From Tubiluchus corallicola (lineage: Eukaryota > Priapulida > Priapulimorpha > Priapulimorphida > Tubiluchidae), in contig JAQGDQ010000301.1 in NCBI GenBank assembly GCA_030141605.1, positions 222,573-286,572 of the forward strand: a stretch of 64,000 bases of DNA. The letters run 5' to 3'. Both the position numbers and the translations under genes were made by a program. Numbering within the stretch: position 1 is the stretch's first letter; every line of letters begins with the position of its first letter. The notes beneath the pieces are model-generated. The model did not search any database. It worked only from the letters and a program-made list of their open reading frames with translations, and was not told where the DNA came from. This document shows positions 29,889-41,907 of this stretch, one piece after another.

Positions 29889-30021
29889 ACATTGAAATAA
29901 CTTAACTTTCCAGAAACATTGACCTTTCCTTTAATTGAAATAAGCCTAACTTTGCAGAAACATTGACCTTTCCTTTAATTTAAATAAGCCTAACTTTGCA
30001 GAAACATTGACCTTTCCTTTA
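29889..30021 (+). repeat. three tandem 44-bp units with TGACCTTTCCTTT
   Basis: Three units share CAGAAACATTGACCTTTCC and AATAAGCCTAACTTTG at 44-bp spacing; the first is more diverged. Confidence 0.9.
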
Positions 30022-30337
30022 AGTTTAAGACAATAACTGTTTCTCCCATTTTGCGAAAGCACAGCATTATTCATAACTTTTTCTTCGATAGTGCAGTATT
30101 AATAGTACTGACATTAACATTTTTGCACTGAAGGCTAATTTAACGGTCTGCAGGGGCGGGGATATTTAACGTAAGTGCTAAAAGACGTAGTTAAGAAATG
30201 CCAAGCTGATTCAGAAAGTGGAGGGGTGATTGGTGGAAAAGATTTATGAAGAGATGAATTTGGTTCTGCCACAGACATCCACGTCAAATAAGTCTTACTC
30301 TTGCGTGAACTGAAGCTTATAAACACATCTTGCTATC

Positions 30338-31300
30338 AAGCGGCAAGATGTGTTTTTTGTACATATGCTGCAAGACGTGTTGATTGTATGTACGCTGCAA
30401 GACGTGTTGATTGTATGTATGCTGCAAGATGTGTTTATGGTATGTATGCTGCAAGACGTGTTGATTGTATGTACGCTGCAAGACGTGTTGATTGTATGTA
30501 TGCTGCAAGATGTGTTGATTGTATGTATGCTGCAAGATGTGTTTATGGTATGTATGCTGCAAGATTTGTTTATCATACTTATGCTGCAAGATGTGTTTAT
30601 TGTATGTATGCTGCAAGATTTGTTTATCATACTTATGCTGCAAGATGCGTTTATGGTATGTATGCTGCAAGATATGTTTATTGTATGTATGCTGCAAAAT
30701 GTGTTTATTGTACCTATGCTGCAAGACGTGTTGATTGTATATACGCTGCAAGATGTGTTTATTGTATGTATGCTACAAGATTTGTTTACTGTACTTATGT
30801 TGCAAGATGTGTTTATTGTATGCATGCTGCAAGATTTGTTTATCATACTTATGCTGCAAGATGTGTTTATTGTATGTATGCTACAAGATATGTTTATTGT
30901 ATGTATGCAACAAGACGTGTTTATTGTATGTATGCTGCAAGATATATTTATTGTATGTATGCTGTAAGATGTGTTTGTTTTATGTATGCTGCAAGATTTG
31001 TTTATTGTACTTATGCTGCAAGACGTGTTTATTATGTATGCTGTAAGATGTGTTTATTGTACATATGCTGCAAGATGCGTTTATGGTATATATGCTGCAA
31101 GATGTGTTTATGGTATGTATGCTGCAAGATATGTTTATTGTATGTGTGCAGCAAGACGTGTTTATTGTATGTATGCTGCAAAATGTGTTTATTGTACGTA
31201 TGCTGCAAGACGTGTTGATTGTATGTACGCTGCAAAACGTGTTTATTGTATGTATGCTGCAAGATGTATTTAGTGTATGTACGCTGCAAGTGTATTTACG
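30338..31300 (+). repeat. 27-bp minisatellite, about 35 units
   Basis: Head-to-tail 27-bp units (TATGCTGCAAGATGTGTTTA plus TTGTATG) with point variants. As 27 is a multiple of 3, the frames persist. All three plus frames and two minus frames are free of stops (repeating CVYCMYAAR, MLQDVFIVC, YVCCKMCLL, SIHTINTSC, QHTYNKHIL). The longest plus frame is 305 codons (30301-31218, non-ATG start). No non-repeat homology is present, so this is best read as a minisatellite. Confidence 0.95.
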
Positions 31301-32960
31301 CTGCACATAAAAATAGCAAATTACACTCAGTTATATCTGTATGATATCTGCAAAATGATATCAAGATTTTTTATGAAAATAGAATAACAAATTAAACTAT
31401 GGATGTAAAAATTGTAAAATTTTTGATTACAAGCAGGCTGACCCAACTAAAACAAATCGTTTCGAATAACTAATTCATTTTTTGTCTGCATATAGCAAAA
31501 TCTCTTATTATTATGTCAGATGAATATATAAGCCAGCTAGGCAGTAGTTGTTTAAAAAAACTTTCTGTCACCTAACAAGCTATGTTTAAAATAAAGTACA
31601 TAATACTTTCTAAGACTACTTACGGAATTAGCGTATGAAAATTTGACTAGTTTTTTCCCAATTCCATTTTAACTCACAAATCACAATTTGACCTGAAATT
31701 GAGCTAGGCTACGTACTAGGCTTAATTGGTATTTTACACCAAAACGGTGTCTCCACGTGCCTGTTCTGTGACCTCTACAGTCTGGGTAACAAAATTTGGA
31801 TCTTTCGAAACATTCGCAACAGAATACTTTGTTGACGCAATTATGGAGAAAAATTGGCTGAAATATTCTACATTTGCTGCAAATTGGTGCAAGAATAATT
31901 TAAGGAAATACAATTTGCAGCTGCAAGACGGAGATTTTAAATTCGTACAGATCGTTGGCTGTTATGTAATGCAAGGTTTGCTTTCAAATGGAAAAGAGAA
32001 AATTCTTTGCTTGGGTTACTGCTATGTGGTGATAAAATATTTCGTTAAAAAATGTTCTTTTTTTTGTGGCCCATAACTCCAGACCTCTGCCACCCCACTC
32101 AAATTTACAAATGCAATTGCAAATAAAGTTACTATTCACAAAAGTGCAAATGCATTAAATGTACTTTATTAACGGCGCAAATGGGCGTCTAGGTTCGGGG
32201 AACCATTGTCAATGGTTTAAAAAGTAGGTCTATTACAATATGACAAACCCAACAGAAAAAATGGCTGAGTTAGTACTAAGGATTAAGATCTGCGTATGAA
32301 CATTGTTTAATTAATCAGCAATGTGTAAAAAAATTACCCAAGACAACAAATCCTAGCAAGAATTTTGTTCCTGTTCCTTTGCGTTTTAGGCCTTGCACTG
32401 ATTTTGTTATTACGAAGTATCATTATTATTATTAGTATTACTAAGTAGCAATTTGTCCTTACTTTTCTGGCATTCATAATTATACCTTAAACTAAACGAC
32501 AGTCTGCTCCATCAATAAATTATATTGATTCGTTGAAATTGGATCCTTCATGCTAGTAAGCCTTTATACCAAGCAAAGAAACTGGACTGAAACTCGGCTG
32601 TTTCTACAATCTTTCAAAAATTCTTGCTACGAGTACACTATTTTCCTGATGTGGAGTTTAAAAACTAAAACTGCAAAGTAAATCGTTGCAGCAAGTGGTA
32701 AGTAACACCGCAAGTGATATTCGTTGAAATGTTTTTTATATTGTGGCCATGTACAAGGCTTAGAACCTATGCGAACAAGATTGTATGCCTAAGGTCATGA
32801 CATTCGCTATTCCCTTTCTCAACTTAATTAATATTTACTGTAGCCAAGAATAATTATTATCCATATGTCCCTAGGTTAGAGGGGTTTGCGACGTAGATTG
32901 GGAAATGGTGACAACATACAACAAATACAGTGGCTTTTACACGGCAGTTTCAAGTGATTG
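31301..32960. other. intergenic; one 116-codon frame of unknown status
   Basis: The plus-strand frame 31726-32076 has mixed, protein-like composition (W-C-K-N-N-L-R-K-Y, L-Q-D-G-D-F-K-F-V-Q) but no recognisable family and no splice context that settles it. The rest is AT-rich. Confidence 0.3.
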
Positions 32961-32975
32961 CCACCAGGGAGCGCC
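32961..32975 (+). promoter_or_regulatory. CTCF-like site
   Basis: CCACCAGGGAGCGCC differs at one position from the CTCF core CCACCAGGGGGCGCC. It lies in a gene-poor stretch 0.4 kb from the 3' end of the GPCR gene. A match of this length is suggestive only. Confidence 0.35.
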
Positions 32976-33254
32976 ATATTATTTTGTGGCAACGACTTTG
33001 ACATTTCTGTAAACCCAAGTTAGTGGAGAGAGAGAGAGAGATTACAGCGTCGAAAATTTTTGTTACCTCAAATGAAATAATAAGTAATTGCTTTACATTG
33101 TACTGTAGCTATGAATGCCACAGACATGGATTAGTTTGAAAAAGGTGAAATCTTGAAACACACTTCTCGATCAGGTTCTTCAGTTTTTCTGAAAAACGTA
33201 CAACTCGTACAACGTACAACAGTGCAAGTTATCATCCAGCACTTAAAACAAGAG

Positions 33255-33345
33255 CATGTTTAGTATGCTGATGATCTGTGTCTTCTGTACGACAGCTATT
33301 AGTTGTTCAAGCTTTGGTGTTCAAACCTGATTCAGGACAAGTCTG
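33255..33345 (+). pseudogene. possible RT remnant with YADD motif
   Basis: One plus frame reads YADDLCLLYDSY (33264-33299) between stops, resembling the catalytic Y-A-D-D-x-x-L-L of LINE reverse transcriptases. It is very short, so confidence is limited. Confidence 0.4.
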
Positions 33346-33392
33346 TTGTGCTGAGGTATGCAAGATGTACTAGTTATAGGCCTTAGAGAATT

Positions 33393-34619
33393 TTACAAGG
33401 CAACATTGTCTTCAGCTACTTCAACTAGCTGAGTTTCCTCTACGCCGCAATGGTTTTCTGTTTTCACTAGTTCATCATCTTGAGGCAATAGTTCTAAACG
33501 GAGCGTCTCTTCCTGGGATTTACCACTCGAGTTGATCGCATTAGGTTCACCGTCATGGACCTCTGTACGCAGGGAATTCTGTCGACCGTGTATAAGGGTC
33601 TGATGTGTCTCTGGTGAGTTACCATTGCAGTGGGTGGGTACGACACCACCATTAGAGCGGTTGTACTGAGCGGGATGCTTAAAGCAAGGCAGGACAGATT
33701 TGAACTCTTTACGAAAGTTTTCATTGAGCCAAGCGTAGAGAAAAGGGTTATAGCAGGTAGAGCTTGTTGATATCAAATGACAGATGCTGAATACAATCAG
33801 ATACCACTCCTGGTAGAGTATGCGCGTGTTCACGTAGTCTGTTATGATGTGTAAAGAGTTAATGGGTAGCCAGCAGCAGGCAAATATCAAAACCATAGCA
33901 ATAAGCATGCGGTTGGTGCGGCGTTTTCGTCTTACGTCCTGCGCGTCTCGCTCGCGATTACTCCGCGATCCGGCTCTTACCCGCACGCGTTCAGATAATT
34001 TCATGGAAACCATGGCGTAACAGAAGGTTATGATACACAAAGGAATGGCTAGCTGCATTATCATATTGGTTAACGTGTAGGAGCTTCTGTGTTTGTCTGT
34101 AGGCCAGGCTTCTTGACACATTTCATTCTCGTTGGACATAAAGACACCCATTGGTAAAGAGAGGCTGGTGCTGATGATCCAAATAACAAAAATGATAATT
34201 AGGCAAAGACTTATCTTCATCCTTGGCTTAAATGGGAAGCAAATGACGACAAATCTATCGATCGCTATAGCTGTAAGGGTGAGAGTAGAAACGTATACAC
34301 TAGTTGCCTGCACTACAGGCACGAAATGACACAGAAAACCCCCAAAATACCACTCAGCACTCCACACAGTGAATGGCGTGAAGGGTACACACACTAGACA
34401 CATAAGAGCATCCGAAGCTGCAAGATTGGTGATAAATATGTTTGTCACAGAGTGCATGAATGGATTCTTGATTACAACGTACGAAACAAGAAAATTACCA
34501 CCTGTGCCAACGAAGAAAATGACTGCGTAACTTATGTAGAAAAGTACCTGTATGGATAGATCATCCACACCTATGTACTTGCTCACTGACGACGTAACGT
34601 TTCCCGTTGCATTATCCAT
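33393..34619 (-). CDS. rhodopsin-family GPCR, neuropeptide F/Y receptor type
   Basis: An intronless 408-aa receptor starting at the ATG at 34619. An upstream in-frame ATG at 34784 adds 55 basic residues, but the 34619 start gives a normal N-terminus with sequons at N3 and N7. Seven membrane helices: about 24-50 (GN), 60-80 (N-L-A-A-S-D), 98-120, 137-160, 185-205 (P193), 238-258 (CWLP), 271-295. C97 and C168 can form the usual disulfide. DRF (121-123) replaces DRY, and NPFLY (291-295) is the NPxxY motif. VYVSTLTLTAIAIDR, F-K-P-R-M-K and STCYNPFLYAWLNENFRKEF closely resemble invertebrate NPF and vertebrate NPY2-type receptors. C312 is a palmitoylation candidate. Expected role: plasma-membrane receptor for an RF/RY-amide peptide; PrRP- or sNPF-type ligands are alternatives. 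Confidence 0.9.
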   Translation of the reverse strand: MDNATGNVTSSVSKYIGVDDLSIQVLFYISYAVIFFVGTGGNFLVSYVVIKNPFMHSVTNIFITNLAASDALMCLVCVPFTPFTVWSAEWYFGGFLCHFVPVVQATSVYVSTLTLTAIAIDRFVVICFPFKPRMKISLCLIIIFVIWIISTSLSLPMGVFMSNENEMCQEAWPTDKHRSSYTLTNMIMQLAIPLCIITFCYAMVSMKLSERVRVRAGSRSNRERDAQDVRRKRRTNRMLIAMVLIFACCWLPINSLHIITDYVNTRILYQEWYLIVFSICHLISTSSTCYNPFLYAWLNENFRKEFKSVLPCFKHPAQYNRSNGGVVPTHCNGNSPETHQTLIHGRQNSLRTEVHDGEPNAINSSGKSQEETLRLELLPQDDELVKTENHCGVEETQLVEVAEDNVAL

Positions 34620-36277
34620 GACGCGGTCGAGGATGTCTATACACTGATGCCGGATTTTTCTCTTTCGTTTTTCTCTAATACGTAGCGGAAGCGAAACCAA
34701 GTAGCAGTGTTTCCGTATAGCAATTAAATGCTTAGAAACCGGATAAATCTGAAGCCAGTTTAGTTGACATGGTAAAATGAACATTAAAGTACGTAGAATA
34801 CATCACGTATCGTGCTTGCCAACAGTTAATTCGAAACGTGACCATTGGGAAGCGGGAAGGTAGATGTTTACGTTTCTGTCCTCCCGAGTTTCGCTGCTGC
34901 ACCTGCCTTTTAATGGACAATTGTCGAATAATTGTCTAGTAGAATCCGACTGAATCCGGGATCAGGTGTCTTCTTGTGCTGATTCACAGTCTAGGATGAA
35001 CATCCGCAAGCTAATTGCACTGAAGCCAGAGCTTAAACGTCTGAAATAAAACAAGAACTCCTGTAAAATAGGGTAATTTTATATCAAATTTGTGAAATTT
35101 CGTTGGTTTAGTACAACCTTGTTACTAAAATATTTTGCTTCGAGGCGTTTATTGTGAAGGATCCGTTGTGTTTATGGAAATCTCAGGTAGATCGCGAACC
35201 CAGAACACTAAATTCTTTTATACTTCAATAAGTCACGGCCATATTTATCTACCTTCATTAGTATGGCGTAATGGTCTTCTCATTTGGCATGCTGACAAAG
35301 GTTCGATTGGTTGAAGCAAACAGACCAAACGGAAAGCATTGTCACAACCACGTTGTAGCTTACAAAAACATAGATTTAATGACATTTGCAATGTAGACTA
35401 CAATAACCCAATAAACATACGAATGAGACATTTTAGAATCAACAGGATTAATGTTTATTGTATTTATTAATAAGTGTATATTATATATACACACAATTGC
35501 ACTATGGTAATGAAATATAAATAGTTAGTTAATGATAAACAGGTCATCCATGACACACATATTCTACACGTTTGCGTATATTTAATGGCTTCATTAGTGG
35601 TTTCTTTATTACAAAATCCCCAGTAGATATGTAAGCAAATGCATGGCAGTAATAACTGAACATTTTAGCTGACTTCCAGGTAAAGCATATCAATATTACA
35701 ACAGTCCTTTGCAGCAACACTGCATTATTTATACTTTTACTGAGTTTCTTAGCCATCATAAACTGAGAAACTGAAAAACGCCATCTCAATGACAGAGCCA
35801 ACACCACGGCTATGGTTAAAAATGTCATCTCCAATTCTAGCTGGTCACAGAGTGACTTTTCGTTTGAAAAAATAATCCATCATCAGGCTACAAATTAAAA
35901 CAAAGTTATAAGTGGTAAGAAACGCAAGTGCAAATCGGTCTTCTTGGTGTTAATATAACTAAGAAAACTGAATTGTATTTCAGTTTCTTGCCACTTGTAA
36001 CTTTATTTTCATTTGGATTATTTTATCAACCGAAACTTCAGTCGGGATATAACCAGCAAGAATAAAGGGTTTCAACCATACCGTGGTGTTCATTATGTTC
36101 CTAGCCATTATTGCAACACACAACTACAAACCGGCAATCTTACAAGGATCTTTTCGTCTTCATATTGTTTAAGTCTGATTTCGGTCTCGGGTATTTAATC
36201 AAGTTCATACTTCACATTCCTGCGTTCACATGAGACACGTGACCTTTTGCTTTTAGCTGTTCTGCAGCTAGACTTAA
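34620..36277. other. upstream region of the GPCR and intergenic DNA
   Basis: No supported gene. It should contain the GPCR 5' UTR and promoter (minus strand). GACAATTGTCGAATAATTGTC near 34,916 is a small partial palindrome. The minus frame 35544-35834 has no family match. Confidence 0.45.
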
Positions 36278-37327
36278 AGGAAGACAGGATGATTTTTCAT
36301 ATACAACCCCATTCCCATTTTCCAGTCCGATGAAAAGTAATTTTAACACGATTAATACTGCAAGAGCGTTTCTGATTAACGGCTGGCGAGCCCAACTATT
36401 GATGACATCACAAACGTACATAATTTTCAACAGCAAAAATATTCCACGAGCGTGTTGCACGTGTTTGCAAAATTGAAGTATACTGCTACTGTGAGATATT
36501 TAGTGTGTGTTGTACTAAAACTAGGCAAGTTTTAAGATAAAAATTCAAATTTCAAATTTACCGCTGTGCTCCAGCATGAGCTGTCGAACGTGTGCAGTTC
36601 ATCACAAACGAACACATCTGAGCAGAGAGATACAGCACCTGTATTTTGTGCAGTGCGTTTCTGAAATACAGGCGCTAGTGCCCGTCTAACTAGAGAATGG
36701 CGAAATGCATGTAACGGCGAAGAACTAGTGGCGCGAGCGGGAAATGTGCTAATGTGTTTGTGTGCTAATAATTCTTTCACGTAATTCGTTTATGAAAAAA
36801 TATGTTTCCTTTCAAAACTCTAAAGAGCAGTTCATTTTTACCTATACAGTGGCCGCCGCTTATTGTGGACACCTCGGGCCAGCAGTGTATGTCCATATTA
36901 AGCGGCTGTCCATATTAAGCGAAGTGACCCATGAAGACCCTTCCCCTTCATTAAAAAAGGCAAAAAACTGTCTGTATCAACTCGTCTCCTGTTTTATTGA
37001 AAAAAAGAAGTCAGACGAGTTTGTTTGGCAGGAAACTTTTCTCTCAACCTTGAACGGAAGGAAGTTATCACAGTTTCGAAGCTTTCAAGGCCACGGCAAA
37101 CGGCGAACTGACTGATGCAATGACTCACACAGGCAGCAGAGCGGGAAGCTCTTTTCAATCACGCGCGCAGGCCGTGGTTGGCACGGCTGGTTCACGTTAT
37201 ATGACCTTACGTTATAGGTTCGCTGTCCATATTAAGCGGCGGTTGTCCATATTAACCGGCTGTCCACAATAACCGTGTCCATAATAAGCGGCGGCCACTG
37301 TATTTTAAGATTTAGTTCGGTTTTTCT
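36278..37327 (-). mobile_element. MITE family 2, full copy split by a nested Tigger-like MITE
   Basis: Ends AGGAAGACAGGATG after TTAA (36274-36277) and GGTTTTTCT before TTAA (37328-37331). Removing 36847-37300 plus one TA leaves 594 bp, the normal family length (593-605 bp). Blocks on both sides match 50086-50678 and 22730-23334. Confidence 0.88.
36847..37300. mobile_element. Tigger/pogo-like MITE nested in MITE family 2
   Basis: A 454-bp element with long inverted ends (CAGTGGCCGCCGCTTATT and its complement), duplicated TA on both sides (36845-46, 37301-02), and repeated GTCCATATTAAGCGG blocks inside each end. TA target and CAGTG-type tips match Tc1/mariner-pogo elements. No intact transposase. 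Confidence 0.88.
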
Positions 37328-37844
37328 TTAAAGAACGTCTCACTGCTTTTCACATTTCTGTCAGAATCGATAAATTTGGTCACCACTTTAGCTCACGTGC
37401 ATATTTGCTTCTACCTTTGGGAGTAAGACCATTAGTGTGGCGTCTCTTTTAAGCTTCTCTTGTAAATAATAGCGTATGTACGTAACGTGGATTATAATAT
37501 GACCGCTTATTTCACTTTGAGTTGACATAGTGTAGAATGTCATTGCAGATATCGTGTTCGCTGCAATATTGAATCAGAACATGGAAATTCGTATCAAGTG
37601 TCTCCACAAATAAATCTTCCTTTCCATAAGCTGTTCGTATTAGTTTGTCGGTGTAGGATGAGACTTTGTTAAACAAAACCATCGCTACTGCACCACACAT
37701 TCGAGTCACAATGAAATAGATTTTCATTTCTGACAATAGTAAACAAAAAACCCCTGGCAAGTTAGTTCGTTGAGCACTAGCTCTTACATGAGTCAATTAT
37801 ATTTTAATTGTATTGTTATTCTTACTATTATATTATCAGCATCG

Positions 37845-38032
37845 TCAACGCCATCGTCAGATTCATCATGATCGTCTGCATCATCATCGTCGCCGTCATC
37901 GTTGCCGTCATCAGCATCATCGTCGTCGTCGTCGTCGTTGTCATCATCATCATCATCATCATCGTTGTCGTCGTCGTCGTCGTCGTCACCACCATCATCA
38001 TCGTCATCATCTCTATTATTATTATTATTATC
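37845..38032. repeat. (ATC/GTC)n trinucleotide tract
   Basis: Mixed ATC and GTC triplets, about 190 bp. They give poly-D, poly-S, poly-V and poly-H artefact frames on both strands. Confidence 0.95.
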
Positions 38033-38657
38033 TTTACATGTCATTTCTATTTTGTCAATCATTGAAAATGAATTTACACACACGATCAATCAGTTTAAGT
38101 GAAGAGCTATAAAAACGTGCGCTGCTGAAGGCTCATCAGCTAATGCGTCCTAGGGTAAGTAAAATAATGAAAAGAAAGAACACACGAAAACAAATTAAAA
38201 CATATTTACAACGTACGTAAAAGAAAATTATAAAACTATTATTGCTTTGGACGGGCGAATTTTGAACTTTCTTGTATGTTGTCGTGTTGGTGCAATGAAC
38301 TTTCATGTTTGGCTAACTTTGAATGATTTTAAGTTGGACAGAATGTAGTTTATTTAGACAGCAATGGCAGAGAATCTCCGTGCAGAACGGCTTGTAAACT
38401 TCATCATATAATTGCTGCTGCAGCGTTGTAATTTGTTTTTCAATTACCTATCCAAATTTTCTACCGATAGTGTTTTTTTGTAAAAAACATTTATTCAAAT
38501 ATACAGAGTTCTCAATAAATCAGCAGCTGCTTAACTCAAAATTCCTCTGTATAGGTATTAAAAATTAATACTTACTCGCACCCACTCCAAAGACAATTAA
38601 ATAAGAAACACTTGCAATTATACAAAAACATTACCTACTTTTACAAACAAGCATTGA

Positions 38658-38904
<247 letters not shown>

Positions 38905-39418
38905 TGAAATAACTGATGTCAAGCGGACAGATTATACAAGAACAATAAGAAGCTGATGAATAACCTATAAAAATGATACGACTAGCCACTCACTACTTGA
39001 ATTAGATTGACTGATAATAATGACATAGTTTAAGAGAAAGTATTATAGTTATACTTTTATTATAGTGTAACAAACTATCATAGTTACAGTTTATTAACCC
39101 GCACAAGCTACTATAGTTAAATTTGCATTTTCGAAGACATAATATGCATCTGTATTTCAAAACAGAAGCAGATAATTTACGGAGTCAGAGATATCATTAG
39201 ATCCACTTGTAGGAGATTGCACTTTTCACTAACGGAGCAATCATTAATATTTATGTAAAGTTAAAGAATGGAATCTATTCTTAGTAAGAAAATGTAGCGT
39301 ACATTATTATATGCAACACATATCAACAAAAAATGTTCTGAAGTTTGACAATGTAGATTACATTTATTACATATGGGCGATATAAACATAAATTGCGCTT
39401 GTAAGGAGAAAAATTTAA

Positions 39419-40090
39419 AGTACAAGAAAACCCTCATCTTACATAAAAGCTCAAAATTCGTCTTGAAATTTTATACCACTTACATACTACCTTTTCGTAT
39501 GCATGGCTTGCATCGGCCGTAACGCTGTATAAAACATGTAAATTTAGACTCCTGCGATGACCGTTAGACGCAGCCATTTTGATGGTAGGTCGTTTGAAAC
39601 AAGTTTAGATAACATTCTGTAAAGTTTGAAAAAATAATCAGAGCATTCTTAGCGCAGACGTCGCTAACTAAGTAAGATTTAAAATTACTGTATCTTGTCA
39701 AAAAAGTTAAAAGTACGTTTTCAGTTAGTGAGCGGTGCACCCTGGAGGGTGAGCCAACGACATTTTACCAATTGGTGAAAACTTTTTAAATAATTAATAA
39801 TTTTCTTTTCTAGTTGCACAAATCTTTCAAACATGTGAGCGAAATGTTAAGTAACATAGATTTGCATGGAAAGTTTTTTGGGTCATAATTTAACATTACC
39901 TTTTCTTCCTGTGTCGTAGTGACGTCATGTAATGGCGCCGTCGGAACAGTATTGTGGGAGATTTAAAATGAAAACAAACGAAAATTCCTTTCAACGCGAA
40001 TACCGCATGTGTATAAAGTTGCTATAAAGTAATAAAATTTTTAAGGCGATTTTCCTGAAACCTACTTCAGGTACCCCATTTTCTTATCCT
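39419..40090 (+). mobile_element. MITE family 1, full copy
   Basis: TTAA (39415-39418), AGTACAAGAAAACCC ... CATTTTCTTATCCT, TTAA (40091-40094); 672 bp. It keeps the shared interior block GTGACGTCATGTAATGGCGC, which includes a CRE-like TGACGTCA. Confidence 0.87.
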
Positions 40091-40094
40091 TTAA

Positions 40095-40917
40095 AACATT
40101 TGTGCCTAAGCGCAATCGGCATAATAAAACACTAGCGTGCCTACTTCCTGAAAAATAATATAGTTCAAATGGCGGATGAAACATTTAGCTAACTATGATA
40201 AGATTTGAAAAAAGAATTAAAACTACATAATTACGACTTCCGTACCAAAAAGTTATACAAAAAATTATCGGATTTATATGTGGCGAAAATGAGCTGTATT
40301 GAGCAATTAAAGCGAGTGCGCTTCGCACAAGAATAAACCATCATTAGTCATCAAAATATTGTTAATCACAGCCTCAATAAACGGAATTATAAATTGAAAC
40401 ACAGGTAGCGGAACGCAATAGAGCAGTACACTAGTAACAGAAAACACCTAAAAACGTGTCATTAATCACTGGCTAAATGCTATACCAAGTTTCACAACAT
40501 TTGTTTAAAAACGATAAATAAGTCGGAGAAACAGAGAACAATTCAGGTTGCTATAAATTGTTATTTATGCGTTTTTAGTATATAGCACGTCAAGTCAGTT
40601 CAACAATTTCAAGTTCATAAACCTTATCAGGTGTCAGGAATTTATTTGCTCATAAATTAGGCTGCTTTGACATTGCAAAACCCTGTATTTGTGAAACTGG
40701 CAGATAATTCACTTTATCATGTCTTGCTTCACTTGCGTGGTGTGATGTTTGTCATGCATCTGTGTCGCCTCCTATTTTTTCATAACATGAACAAATAGAG
40801 ATAATCTTGTAAAATTTAAATGCTTTACCTCTACGTGCTCAGCTAGGTTTTTAGTTTTTCATTAAAATATAATGATTTCATTAAAATAGCGTTTTGTAAG
40901 GAATAGATTTAATTCAG
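40095..40917. other. intergenic, nothing recognised
   Basis: AT-rich unique-looking sequence between a MITE and the AGC/AGT tract. Confidence 0.4.
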
Positions 40918-40989
40918 TACTAGTAGTACAAGCAGTAGTAGTAGTAGCAGTTGTAGTAGCAGTAGCAGTAGCGGTACCACCACCAGCAA

Positions 40990-41046
<57 letters not shown>

Positions 41047-41227
41047 TAGTAACAGTAGTGCGAGTAACAGCAGCAGCAACAGCAACAGTAGCAGTAGTAA
41101 TAGCAGCAGCAGTAGTAGCACCACCAGCAGCAGTAGTAGTAGTAGTAGTAGCAGCAGCAGCAGCAACAGCAGCAGCATTAGCAGTAACAGCAGTAGTGGC
41201 AGTAGTAGTAGCAGTAGCAGTAGCAGT

Positions 41228-41262
<35 letters not shown>

Positions 41263-41353
41263 CAACAGCAGTAGTAGTAGTACCACCAGCAGTAGCAGCA
41301 GTAGTAGTAGCAGTAGTAGCAGTAGCAGTAGCAGTAGTAGCAGTAGTAGCAGT

Positions 41354-41402
<49 letters not shown>

Positions 41403-41701
41403 CTACCACCACCAGCAGCAGCAGTAGCAGTAGCAACAGCAGTCGCAGTAGTAGTAGCAGTAGCAGCAGCAGCAGCAGTAGCAACAGCAGTAGTAGTAGT
41501 ACCACCAGCAGTAGCAGCAGTAGTAGTAGCAGTAGTAGCAGTAGCAGTAGCAGTAGCAGTAGCAGTAGCAGTAGCAGTAGCAGTAGCAGTAGCAGTAGCA
41601 GTAGCAGCAGCAGCAGGAGCAGCAGCAGGAGCAGTAGCAGTAGCAGTAGCAGCAGCAGCAGCAGCAGCAAAAGCAGTAGTAGTAGCTGTAGCAGTAGCAA
41701 T

Positions 41702-41747
<46 letters not shown>

Positions 41748-41757
41748 GCCGCCGCTA
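40918..41757. repeat. 840-bp AGC/AGT/ACC trinucleotide tract
   Basis: About 280 triplets, almost all AGC or AGT with scattered AAC, ACC and AGG. They sit in homogeneous sub-blocks, and a block with GTAGTAGTAGTACCACCAGC recurs at 41268 and 41488, indicating segmental duplication within the tract. Frames of 162-263 codons on both strands are low-complexity. Confidence 0.97.
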
Positions 41758-41907
41758 GAGCTGTGGTAATGCATAACAGAAACTGTAATCAAACAGCCAT
41801 GTAACGGTACTAAAACGTGGAATATTAGGGCAAATTCACATGCAGGAATTTGTGAGGCAACGAAATAATCAAATGAGATGCTACCCAGCAACTGCCGTAG
41901 TTTTTAA

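Noticed and set aside
30301-31218. 305-codon plus-strand frame as a repeat protein gene
   Set aside because: It is entirely the 27-bp minisatellite, has no ATG at the frame start, and overlapping frames on both strands are equally open. Kept as a finding, not as a gene.
34620-34784. Upstream ATG (34784) as the GPCR start
   Set aside because: The added 55 residues are basic and unlike receptor N-termini. The 34619 start gives a normal glycosylated N-terminus. Left open as a finding.
37793-38112. Poly-Asp, poly-His, poly-Ser and poly-Val frames
   Set aside because: Direct translations of the ATC/GTC tract.
40909-41891. Poly-Leu, poly-Ala and poly-Cys/Tyr frames of 162-263 codons
   Set aside because: Products of the AGC/AGT tract on both strands, with no unique sequence domains.
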